From the NCBI GenBank assembly GCA_910584085.1, contig CAJTZY010000004.1, forward strand, positions 1-64,000: a stretch of DNA of 64,000 nt, given 5' to 3'. A program made the position numbers and the translations under genes. The notes under the pieces are model-generated. The model made no database searches. It had not been told where the DNA came from and was given only the letters and a program-made list of their open reading frames with translations. This stretch comes from an uncultured Bacilli bacterium (GTDB taxonomy: Bacteria > Bacillota_I > Bacilli_A > RF39 > UBA660). Below are positions 33,588-40,788 of the stretch, piece after piece (within the stretch, counting starts at the first letter, position 1; every line of letters begins with the position of its first letter).

Positions 33588-33980
33588 CTACCAAATATAA
33601 GCAAGAACTTCTCCACCTAATGATTCTTTTCTAGCCTCTTTATCTGTCATAACACCTTTAGATGTTGAGATAATTGCTATTCCAAGTCCATTTAAAACTG
33701 TAGGAACTTCTTCAGCTTTTACATATACACGTAATCCTGGTTTAGAGATTCTTTTAAGTCCAGTGATTACACGTTCCTTGTCTACATATTTAAGTGATAA
33801 AACAAGGATGTTTTGAATATTATTTTTCTTTTCTTTATAGTCAGTTATAAATCCTTCAGATTTTAATATTCTAGCAATTTCATTTTTCATTTTTGAAGCG
33901 GGTACTTCAACTTCTTTATATCGCATTTGATTTGCATTACGAATACGTGTAAGCATATCTGCGATTGGATCTGTTACCAT
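33588..33980 (-). CDS. rpsH: Ribosomal protein S8
   Basis: The 130-residue 16S rRNA-binding protein shows DPIADMLTRIRNANQMRYKEVEVPASK at the start and GIAIISTSKGVMTDKEARKESLGGEVLAYIW at the end. In other bacteria S8 represses the spc operon; no such site was identified here. Confidence 0.98.
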   Translation of the reverse strand: MVTDPIADMLTRIRNANQMRYKEVEVPASKMKNEIARILKSEGFITDYKEKKNNIQNILVLSLKYVDKERVITGLKRISKPGLRVYVKAEEVPTVLNGLGIAIISTSKGVMTDKEARKESLGGEVLAYIW

Positions 33981-34002
33981 AATATCCTCCTTCTCTTATC
34001 AA

Positions 34003-34188
34003 CTACCAGCTTGATTTTTTCATTCCTGGTATTTGTCCCTTATAAGCTAATTCACGGAAGCAAATTCTACAAATTCCGTATTTCTTAAGTACAGCATGTG
34101 GACGTCCACAACGACTGCAGCGAGTATATCTACGCACTTCGAATTTAGGTTCGCGACTAGCTTTTATTTTCATACTTTTCTTAGCCAT
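34003..34188 (-). CDS. rpsN: Ribosomal protein S14, zinc (type Z)
   Basis: The 61-residue short form carries the zinc site CSRCGRPH with CRICF. It starts MAKKSMKIKASREPKFEVR and ends GQIPGMKKSSW. It sits between rplE and rpsH as in other Firmicutes. Confidence 0.98.
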   Translation of the reverse strand: MAKKSMKIKASREPKFEVRRYTRCSRCGRPHAVLKKYGICRICFRELAYKGQIPGMKKSSW

Positions 34189-34205
34189 ATTTTCCTCCTA
34201 AGTTA

Positions 34206-34745
34206 CTATTTCTTAAATGGCATTCCGAAACCTTTTAAGAGATCTAACGCTTCAGCATCAGTTTTTGCACTTGTTACAAAAACTATATCCATACCACGTA
34301 CTTTAACTACATCATCATATTCGATTTCTGGGAATATTAATTGTTCAGTTAATCCCAATGTATAGTTTCCTCTTCCGTCAAATGCCTTATTAGATATACC
34401 TCTAAAATCTCTTACACGAGGTAATGTAATGCTAATTAATTTATCTAAGAAGTTATACATATTCTCCCCACGTAAAGTTACCTTACATCCAATAGCTTGA
34501 CCTTCCCTAAGTTTAAATCCAGCTATAGATTTTTTAGCTTTTGTAGCTATTGGTTTTTGACCTGTTATAATTTCAAGATCTTTCATAGCTCCTTCTAATA
34601 ATTTAGAATTAGTAGTAGCGTCTCCACAACCAATATTAACTACAATTTTATCTAATTTTGGTACTTCCATAACATTTTTATAATTATGTTTACTCATTAA
34701 ATCGGATACGATTGTTTTTTCATACTTTTCTTTTAGGCGGTTCAT
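34206..34745 (-). CDS. rplE: Ribosomal protein L5
   Basis: The 179-residue 5S rRNA-binding protein has VMEVPKLDKIVVNIGCGDA, ITGQKPIATKAKKSIAGFKLREGQAIGCKVTLRG (in pieces) and FPEIEYDDV. It is a core member of the spc segment. Confidence 0.98.
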   Translation of the reverse strand: MNRLKEKYEKTIVSDLMSKHNYKNVMEVPKLDKIVVNIGCGDATTNSKLLEGAMKDLEIITGQKPIATKAKKSIAGFKLREGQAIGCKVTLRGENMYNFLDKLISITLPRVRDFRGISNKAFDGRGNYTLGLTEQLIFPEIEYDDVVKVRGMDIVFVTSAKTDAEALDLLKGFGMPFKK

Positions 34746-34762
34746 ATATACCCTCCTTCCAA

Positions 34763-35071
34763 TTAATCAAGACTTGAATTAGATTTTTTTGTTACTCTAA
34801 TTTTCTTTCCGTCTTTATTTACACTGTGTCCTATTCTAGTAGGTTTATTTGTTTTAGGATCTAAAATCATTACATTTGAAGCGTGTATAGGTGCTTCTAC
34901 TTCATTAATGCTACCAGCAGTTTGACCGTTTCCTTTAATATGTTTTTTTACAATGTTAACGCCTTCTACAACTACTTTATTTTCATTACGTAGTACATGA
35001 ATAATCTTTCCTTCTTTACCTTTATCCTTACCAGAAATGACAACTACTTTATCTCCAGTTTTAAAGTTCAT
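34763..35071 (-). CDS. rplX: Ribosomal protein L24
   Basis: A 102-residue assembly-initiator protein with the KOW motif: KTGDKVVVISGKDKGKEGKI. The middle NIVKKHIKGN and the end THRIGHS-like TRIGHSVNKDGKKIRV are typical. It follows rplN by 17 nt. Confidence 0.98.
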   Translation of the reverse strand: MNFKTGDKVVVISGKDKGKEGKIIHVLRNENKVVVEGVNIVKKHIKGNGQTAGSINEVEAPIHASNVMILDPKTNKPTRIGHSVNKDGKKIRVTKKSNSSLD

Positions 35072-35088
35072 CTTTCTGCCTCCAAACT

Positions 35089-35457
35089 CTATAACACTTC
35101 TTTAGCTAGTGATATAATTTTATTAAAACCTAAATCACGTAATTCACGTGCTACTGGTCCAAATACACGAGTTCCAACTGGACTCTTATCATCTTTAACA
35201 ATAACAGCAGCGTTATCATCAAATTTGATGTATGATCCATCTTCTCTTCTTAGACCAAATTTACTTCTAACTACAACTGCTTTAACAACTTTTCCTTTGC
35301 CAACAGTTCCGTTAGGTGTTGCTTTTTTAACAGTTGCAACTACTATATCTCCAATATTACCAGTTTTTACTTTTGAGCCACCAAGAACACGAATTACAGA
35401 TAATTCCCTTGCTCCTGAGTTGTCAGCTACTTTTAAACGGCTTTCTTGTTGAATCAT
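35089..35457 (-). CDS. rplN: Ribosomal protein L14
   Basis: A 122-residue 23S rRNA-binding protein beginning MIQQESRLKVADNSGARELSVIRVLGG and ending PVARELRDLGFNKIISLAKEVL, both diagnostic. Confidence 0.98.
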   Translation of the reverse strand: MIQQESRLKVADNSGARELSVIRVLGGSKVKTGNIGDIVVATVKKATPNGTVGKGKVVKAVVVRSKFGLRREDGSYIKFDDNAAVIVKDDKSPVGTRVFGPVARELRDLGFNKIISLAKEVL

Positions 35458-35482
35458 ATATTATCCTCCTTCACTCGTTCAA

Positions 35483-35743
35483 TTATAAAATAATTGCTTT
35501 TTCTATAATACGCACTAAACGGAAATGTTTAGTTTTTGATAATGGTCTTGTTTCAGCTATAAGAACTTTATCTCCTTTTTTAGCTTCATTCTTTTCATCA
35601 TGTGCAGTATATTTTTTTGAATATTTAACTCTTTTATGATATAATCTATCGTTTTTGTAAGTTTCAACTAAAACTGTAATAGTTTTATCATTTACATCAC
35701 TTACAACAGTTCCAACTAATTCATGAGTTCTTTTTTCTTCCAT
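35483..35743 (-). CDS. rpsQ: Ribosomal protein S17
   Basis: An 86-residue OB-fold protein. ELVGTVVSDVNDKTITVLVETY and HDEKNEAKKGDKVLIAETRPLSKTKHFRLV are the family blocks. It follows rpmC by 12 nt. Confidence 0.98.
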   Translation of the reverse strand: MEEKRTHELVGTVVSDVNDKTITVLVETYKNDRLYHKRVKYSKKYTAHDEKNEAKKGDKVLIAETRPLSKTKHFRLVRIIEKAIIL

Positions 35744-35755
35744 GTTATCCTCCTA

Positions 35756-35950
35756 TTATTTAGTTAATTCTCTTTCACGTAAGATTGTTTTCATACGTGC
35801 AACTAATTTTCTAAGTTCTGTTATTCTTGAAGGCTTTTCTAAAGTTCCTGTTGCTTGTTTAAAACGTAAGTTAAATAATTCTTCCTTTGATTCTTCGATT
35901 TTTGAAAGTATTTCCTCATTAGATAATTCTCTTATTTCTTTATTAGTCAT
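35756..35950 (-). CDS. rpmC: Ribosomal protein L29
   Basis: A 64-residue helical protein at the tunnel exit, with MTNKEIRELSNEEILSKIEE and NLRFKQATGTLEKPSRI. The ATG at 35950 overlaps the end of rplP by 8 nt; upstream in-frame GTGs are less likely starts. Confidence 0.97.
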   Translation of the reverse strand: MTNKEIRELSNEEILSKIEESKEELFNLRFKQATGTLEKPSRITELRKLVARMKTILRERELTK

Positions 35951-36371
35951 TACTTTCACCACTTTCTTTTTTTACAAATTTACATTTGATTGGAAGTTTA
36001 TGCATAGCAAGTCTTAATGCTTCACGAGCTATGTCTTCACTAACTTCAGCTATTTCAAACATAATTTTTCCTTCTTTAACTACTGCAACCCATGCATCAT
36101 GAGAACCTTTACCTTTACCTTGACGAGTTTCAAGTGGTTTTTTAGTTAATGATAAGTGTGGGAAAATGTTTATCCAAACTTTTCCTCCACGTTTCATATA
36201 ACGTGTCATAGCAACTCTGGCTGCTTCGATTTGTCTATCTGTAATCCAAGCGCCTTCAAGTGCCATTAAACCATATTCACCAAAATGTAATTCAGTGTTT
36301 CCCTTTGCTTTTCCATCATAAGGAAGACGATGTACATTTCTAAATTTAGTTCTTTTTGGAATTACTGCCAT
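35943..36371 (-). CDS. rplP: Ribosomal protein L16
   Basis: A 142-residue protein at the A site. Blocks: IPKRTKFRNVHRLPYDGKAKGN, LEGAWITDRQIEAARVAMTRYMKRGGKVWI and GKGSHDAWVAVVKEG. The start chosen (MAVIPKR) lies 8 nt after GGAGG; an ATG 6 nt upstream is too close to it. The gene begins inside rpsC, overlapping it by 26 nt. Confidence 0.97.
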   Translation of the reverse strand: MAVIPKRTKFRNVHRLPYDGKAKGNTELHFGEYGLMALEGAWITDRQIEAARVAMTRYMKRGGKVWINIFPHLSLTKKPLETRQGKGKGSHDAWVAVVKEGKIMFEIAEVSEDIAREALRLAMHKLPIKCKFVKKESGESND

Positions 36372-37023
36372 CTTCATTACCTCCCTTATTTTTAGCAGGA
36401 AGTATTTCGCCTTTGCAAATCCATACTTTTACACCAATCTTACCATAAGTAGTGTCTGCTTCTTTCCAAGCATAATCAATATCTGATCTTAAAGTATGAC
36501 GTGGAACGCTACCTTCTGTATAACCTTCAGTACGAGCCATATCTGCTCCTCCTAAACGTCCTGATACAGAAGTAGTAATTCCTTTTGCTCCTGCCTTCAT
36601 TGTATTTCTAATTGCTCTTTTTTGAGCTATTCTGAATGACACACGTCCTTCAATTTGACGCGCAATATTTTCTGCAACTAGTGCAGCATCTAAATCTGGA
36701 TTTTTAACTTCTTTAATTGAAATTTGAATATTTTCATTAACTAGTTTAGATAATTCGTTTTTAATTTTTTCGATTTCATCTCCACCGTGACCAATAACAA
36801 CTCCAGGTTTAGCTGTATTTATAACAACATTAGTCTTTTTAGTGTCTCTTTCAATAAGAATACTTGAAACTGATGCGTCTTTTAGTTTTTTCTCTAACAT
36901 TTTACGAATCTTATCATCATTTTTGATATACTTTGCATTGTCACGTCCTTCAGCATACCAATTTGATTGCCAAGATTTGTTAACGCCTATTCTAAGTCCG
37001 ACTGGACTAACTTTTTGACCCAC
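36346..37023 (-). CDS. rpsC: Ribosomal protein S3
   Basis: The 225-residue protein lines the mRNA entry tunnel. MGQKVSPVGLRIGVNKSWQSNWYAE, the KH-type GHGGDEIEKI and ISGRLGGAD-like VSGRLGGADMARTE are typical. The last 26 nt overlap rplP. Confidence 0.98.
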   Translation of the reverse strand: MGQKVSPVGLRIGVNKSWQSNWYAEGRDNAKYIKNDDKIRKMLEKKLKDASVSSILIERDTKKTNVVINTAKPGVVIGHGGDEIEKIKNELSKLVNENIQISIKEVKNPDLDAALVAENIARQIEGRVSFRIAQKRAIRNTMKAGAKGITTSVSGRLGGADMARTEGYTEGSVPRHTLRSDIDYAWKEADTTYGKIGVKVWICKGEILPAKNKGGNEDGSNSKKN

Positions 37024-37041
37024 AAGTTTTCCTCCTTTACT

Positions 37042-37377
37042 TTAGTTTCTTTCACTTACAACAATTGTAATATGACTTGTTCTTTTTTTGATTGGATCTA
37101 CGTGACCACGAGAACCAAAATTCATTCTTTTTAATGTTTGCCCTTCATCAACATATGCCTTACTAACATATAATTTAGTTTTATCTAAACCTAAGTTGTT
37201 TTCAGCATTTGCTACTGCAGAAGTTAACACTTTTAAAGTTAATCTAGCAGCTTCACTATTGTAATTTCTACAAATTCTATCTGCTTCAGCCACGTCTTTA
37301 CCACGTATTAAATCAATAACTAAACGTGCCTTGCGTGGAGGGATTCTAAGTCCCTTTGCGATTGCTCTTGCTTCCAT
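37042..37377 (-). CDS. rplV: Ribosomal protein L22
   Basis: A 111-residue protein whose loop reaches into the exit tunnel. RIPPRKARLVIDLIRGKDV, TSAVANAENN and the tail GHVDPIKKRTSHITIVVSE fit the family. Confidence 0.98.
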   Translation of the reverse strand: MEARAIAKGLRIPPRKARLVIDLIRGKDVAEADRICRNYNSEAARLTLKVLTSAVANAENNLGLDKTKLYVSKAYVDEGQTLKRMNFGSRGHVDPIKKRTSHITIVVSERN

Positions 37378-37400
37378 AATTCCTTCCTTCCTAGGTTTTT

Positions 37401-37673
37401 CTATTTTTTACCTTTGTCATCACCGTGACCACCGAATTTACGAGTAGCAACGAATTCACCTAATTTGTGACCAACCATATCTTCAGTAACATAAACTGGA
37501 ACAAATTCTTTTCCATTATGAACTGCAAATGTGTTACCTATAAATTCAGGAAATATTGTTGAACGGCGTGACCAAGTTTTAATAACTTCTTTTTTCTCTG
37601 ATTCATTTACTTTTTTAACCTTTTTCATTAAACTTTTGTCTGCAAAAGGTCCTTTTTTTAAACTTCTAGCCAT
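37401..37673 (-). CDS. rpsS: Ribosomal protein S19
   Basis: A 90-residue head protein. MARSLKKGPFADKSLMKKV, IKTWSRRSTIFPEFIGNTFAVHNG and HKLGEFVATRKFGGH are diagnostic. Confidence 0.98.
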   Translation of the reverse strand: MARSLKKGPFADKSLMKKVKKVNESEKKEVIKTWSRRSTIFPEFIGNTFAVHNGKEFVPVYVTEDMVGHKLGEFVATRKFGGHGDDKGKK

Positions 37674-37689
37674 TAATTACCATCCTTTC

Positions 37690-38520
37690 CTATTTTTTAC
37701 GGCGATGAACTATTAAGTCATCTGATTGTTTTTTACCTTTACGAGTTTTATATCCAAGTGCAGGTTTTCCCCAAGGTGTAAGAGGCCCTTTGTGTCCTAC
37801 TGGAGCTCTACCTTCACCACCACCATGTGGGTGATCATTAGGATTCATAACTGATCCACGAACTGTAGGTCTAATACCCATATGTCTTTTACGGCCAGCT
37901 TTACCTAAGTTTACTAATTCATGATCTTCATTTCCTACTTCACCAATAGTTGCACGACAAGTACTAAGTACTTTACGAACTTCACCACTAGTTAAACGTA
38001 GTAATGCATATTTTCCTTCAAAACCAAGTATTTGTACACTTGATCCTGCTGAACGAGCCATTTGAGCTCCTTTTCCAGCCTTTAATTCAACACAGTGAAC
38101 GAGTGTTCCTTCTGGAATATTTGATAGTGGTAAACAGTTTCCAATTTTGATATCTGCTTTCTCTCCACTTTCAATTTTATCCCCAACTTTTAAACCTTTT
38201 GGAGCGATTATATAAGCTTTCTCTCCATCAGCGTATTTAATCAAAGCTATGTTTGATGTTCTGTTTGGATCATATTCTATTGATGCAACAGTTCCAACAA
38301 CACCATCTTTAACTCTTCTAAAATCAATAATACGATATTTTCTTTTAGCTCCTCCGCCTTGATGACGAACAGTTATTCTACCTTGATTATTACGACCACC
38401 ATTTTTCTTTAATGTAACAAGTAGTGATTTCTCTGGTGCTACTTTAGTTAATCCACTATTATCTAAAGTAGTCATACCACGTCTACCATTAGTTGTTGAT
38501 TTATAACTTTTGATTGCCAT
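37690..38520 (-). CDS. rplB: Ribosomal protein L2
   Basis: The 276-residue protein is needed for subunit joining and peptidyl transfer. KKNGGRNNQGRITVRHQGGG, RKRHMGIRPTVRGSVMNPNDHPHGGGEGRAP (read in pieces, with the essential His) and SPWGKP-like TPWGKPALGYKTR are present. Confidence 0.98.
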   Translation of the reverse strand: MAIKSYKSTTNGRRGMTTLDNSGLTKVAPEKSLLVTLKKNGGRNNQGRITVRHQGGGAKRKYRIIDFRRVKDGVVGTVASIEYDPNRTSNIALIKYADGEKAYIIAPKGLKVGDKIESGEKADIKIGNCLPLSNIPEGTLVHCVELKAGKGAQMARSAGSSVQILGFEGKYALLRLTSGEVRKVLSTCRATIGEVGNEDHELVNLGKAGRKRHMGIRPTVRGSVMNPNDHPHGGGEGRAPVGHKGPLTPWGKPALGYKTRKGKKQSDDLIVHRRKK

Positions 38521-38538
38521 TGTATTTCCTCCCTTAGA

Positions 38539-38820
38539 TTAGTTAAGTTCTATTGAACTTCCTTCTTTTAATGTAACTATAGCTTTTTTCTTTCTATTTG
38601 TAAGTCCAGCGTAACGCCCAACACGTTTTTTTCTAGGTTTAACGTTTATTGTATTAACGCTTTCAACTTTAACATCGAAGATTTTTTCTACAGCTTGTTT
38701 AATTTGTGTTTTATTAGCTTTAGGATCTACACTAAAAGTAATAATGTTTCCATTTTGACTTAAAGTTGCAGTCTTTTCAGTAATAATCGGAGCTTTTATA
38801 ACGTCTCTATAATTATTCAT
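38539..38820 (-). CDS. rplW: Ribosomal protein L23
   Basis: A 93-residue protein at the exit tunnel, docking site of trigger factor and SRP. DVIKAPIITEKTATL and VDPKANKTQIKQAVEKIFDVKVESVNT are typical. Its ATG shares one base with the rplD stop (TAATG), so the two are coupled. Confidence 0.98.
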   Translation of the reverse strand: MNNYRDVIKAPIITEKTATLSQNGNIITFSVDPKANKTQIKQAVEKIFDVKVESVNTINVKPRKKRVGRYAGLTNRKKKAIVTLKEGSSIELN

Positions 38821-39443
38821 TATGCTAAAGCCTCCTCTATTTTCTTAATAGCTTCCATATCTGCTATTACTAAGTTGGCAGAAATTAAATCTAATACATT
38901 TATTTCATCAGCTTCTAGTAATAAAACGTTATTTAAATTACGAGTTGCTAATATTAAATTTTCATTTAATTCAGAAACAACTATTAATACATTTCTCTCA
39001 ACTTTGAAATTATTTAATATATTTTTCATATCTTTAGTTTTATTTGATTCTAAACCAAGTGTATCAACAACTACTAATTCTTTGTTGATTACTTTATAAG
39101 CTAAAGCAGATTTTAAAGCAATAACTCTTTCTTTTCTATTTTGTTTAGTTTCATAATTTCTAACTTGGTTACCAAATGCCCAGCCACCGTGATACCAATG
39201 TGGTGCACGAGTTGAACCTTGACGAGCACGTCCAGTTCCTTTTTGTCTCCATGGTTTTCTTCCTCCACCAGAAACTTCAGAACGACCTTTAACTCCTCTA
39301 GTTCCTTGACGAGCATTGTTTTGTGCTAATTTAATAGCATCATATAATACTGCATCATTTGGAACAATATCAAATATTTCTTTACTTAATGTAATATCTT
39401 TTATTTTTTCACCATTTGTGTTTAATACATTTATTTTACTCAT
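38820..39443 (-). CDS. rplD: Ribosomal protein L4
   Basis: A 207-residue protein with the long tunnel loop: ARQGTRGVKGRSEVSGGGRKPWRQKGTGRARQGSTRAPHW (in pieces). In gamma-proteobacteria L4 represses the S10 operon; whether it does so here is unknown. Confidence 0.98.
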   Translation of the reverse strand: MSKINVLNTNGEKIKDITLSKEIFDIVPNDAVLYDAIKLAQNNARQGTRGVKGRSEVSGGGRKPWRQKGTGRARQGSTRAPHWYHGGWAFGNQVRNYETKQNRKERVIALKSALAYKVINKELVVVDTLGLESNKTKDMKNILNNFKVERNVLIVVSELNENLILATRNLNNVLLLEADEINVLDLISANLVIADMEAIKKIEEALA

Positions 39444-39457
39444 ATGTATCCTCCCTA

Positions 39458-40246
39458 CTAATTTTCTTCCTTAGTAGTTTCTGTTGCTTCTGCAACTTCT
39501 TCAACCACTGGTGTTTCCTCTGTAGTAGCTACTTCTTCAGTTACTGTCTCTTCAACTGTTTCTGTAACGATTGGTTCTTCCACTTCATAAGAAATTAAAT
39601 TTTCCATCTCGTTTACTTTTCCATTTGCTTTAACAGCACTCTTGATAACTACTAAACCTTTTTTAGGTCCTGGTATATTTCCACTTATTAATATTACATT
39701 ATTTTCAGTATCAACAGCAACTACTTCTAAATTTTGAATTGTTACTGTTAGTGTTCCCATATGTCCAGCTAATTTTTTACCTTTGAAAACACGCATTGGT
39801 CTCATTGTACCCATTGAACCTGGTCTTCTATGATAATGTGAACCATGTCCCATAGGTCCTCTACTTTGTCCGTGTCTTTTAATAACACCTTGGAACCCTT
39901 TACCTTTAGTAGTTCCAGTTACGTCAACAATCTCCCCTGGAGTAAATATATCTGCTGATAATTCCTCTCCTAGAGTATATGAATTGACATCTACACCTTT
40001 TATTTCTCTAAAGAAGCGCTTAGGTGTAGTTTGTGCTTTTGCTGTATGTCCAGCAGAAGCTTTAGTCGCTAACTTTTCTCTCGTGTTTCCGAATCCTAAT
40101 TGAATTGCTTCATAACCATCGTTTTCTTTAGTTTTGATTTGTGTTACTACATTTTTTTCAACTTCAACAACAGTTACAGGAATTAATTTACCAGATTCAG
40201 TAAATACTTGAGTCATTCCAATTTTACGACCTAAGATTCCTTTCAT
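39458..40246 (-). CDS. rplC: Ribosomal protein L3 with an acidic C-terminal extension
   Basis: The core (residues 1-210) is ordinary L3: MKGILGRKIGMTQVFTESGK, GTTKGKGFQGVIKRHG and GSMGTMRPMRVFKGKKLAGHMG. The protein then continues for about 50 residues of Glu/Thr/Val-rich sequence (EEPIVTETVEETVTEEVATT and onward to TKEEN), so it is 262 residues instead of about 210. The tail is low-complexity, strongly acidic and unlike the basic ribosomal core. Confidence 0.97.
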   Translation of the reverse strand: MKGILGRKIGMTQVFTESGKLIPVTVVEVEKNVVTQIKTKENDGYEAIQLGFGNTREKLATKASAGHTAKAQTTPKRFFREIKGVDVNSYTLGEELSADIFTPGEIVDVTGTTKGKGFQGVIKRHGQSRGPMGHGSHYHRRPGSMGTMRPMRVFKGKKLAGHMGTLTVTIQNLEVVAVDTENNVILISGNIPGPKKGLVVIKSAVKANGKVNEMENLISYEVEEPIVTETVEETVTEEVATTEETPVVEEVAEATETTKEEN

Positions 40247-40257
40247 ATATATCCTCC

Positions 40258-40566
40258 TTATTTAATTATTTTGATATCAACACCACTTGGAATATCTAAG
40301 TGAGCTAGTGACTCAATAGTTTCCTTTGATGGATCAACGATATCTACTAGTCTCTTGTGTGTTCTTCTTTCAAATTGCTCACGTGAATCTTTATATTTGT
40401 GAACAGCTCTTAAGATAGTGATTTTTTCAACTTCAGTTGGTAGTGGAACTGGTCCAACTACTGTACCACCGTTTCTCTTAACTGTTTCAACAATTTTAGC
40501 GCAAGCTTTGTCTAAACTTTTGTGTTCAAACGCTTTTAATTTGATACGAATTTTAGTTTTTGACAT
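40258..40566 (-). CDS. rpsJ: Ribosomal protein S10
   Basis: The 102-residue protein, also the NusE antitermination factor, starts the superoperon. KTKIRIKLKAFEHKSLD, GPVPLPTEVEKITILRAVHKYKDSREQFERRTHKR (in pieces) and ASHVDI-like SLAHLDIPSGVDIKI are typical. A leader of about 125 nt precedes it. Confidence 0.98.
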   Translation of the reverse strand: MSKTKIRIKLKAFEHKSLDKACAKIVETVKRNGGTVVGPVPLPTEVEKITILRAVHKYKDSREQFERRTHKRLVDIVDPSKETIESLAHLDIPSGVDIKIIK

Positions 40567-40698
40567 CTTGTATCCTCCCTTCGCCTATATCCAGTATAGA
40601 CTTGCTCCGTGTAAAAACCTGATTCCAAATTATTTTTTCTAACAACTTAACCTGGTGTATCAGCAACCTTACACATCCATGCACGCCACACATACAAG

Positions 40699-40727
40699 AT
40701 TATACGCGATATAAACAAAAAAATCAA
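40699..40727 (-). promoter_or_regulatory. Promoter of the S10-spc-alpha superoperon
   Basis: TTGATT (40727-40722), 17 nt, TATAAT (40704-40699) on the minus strand. A GC-richer leader of about 125 nt follows, with a small hairpin CTATA/TATAG near 40585-40600, before the AGGGAGG of rpsJ; it may be a ribosomal-protein leader. The -35 box lies in the 3' arm of the pseudopilin terminator. Confidence 0.8.
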
Positions 40728-40754
40728 CACTTTTTCTATTAAAATGTTGATTTT
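40714..40754 (-). terminator. Terminator of the pseudopilin gene, overlapping the S10 promoter
   Basis: AAATCAACATTTT pairs with AAAAGTGTTGATTT (one bulge), followed on the minus strand by TTTTTTG. It lies 35 nt past the stop of the pseudopilin gene. The 3' arm supplies the TTGATT of the next promoter. Confidence 0.8.
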
Positions 40755-40788
40755 ATGTAAAATTTTTTATAATTTTGATTCAATACTG

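Noticed and set aside
40567..40788. The GC-richer leader of the S10 operon as a tRNA or riboswitch
   Set aside because: No cloverleaf or known riboswitch core could be drawn; a ribosomal-protein leader is the simpler idea and is noted with the promoter.
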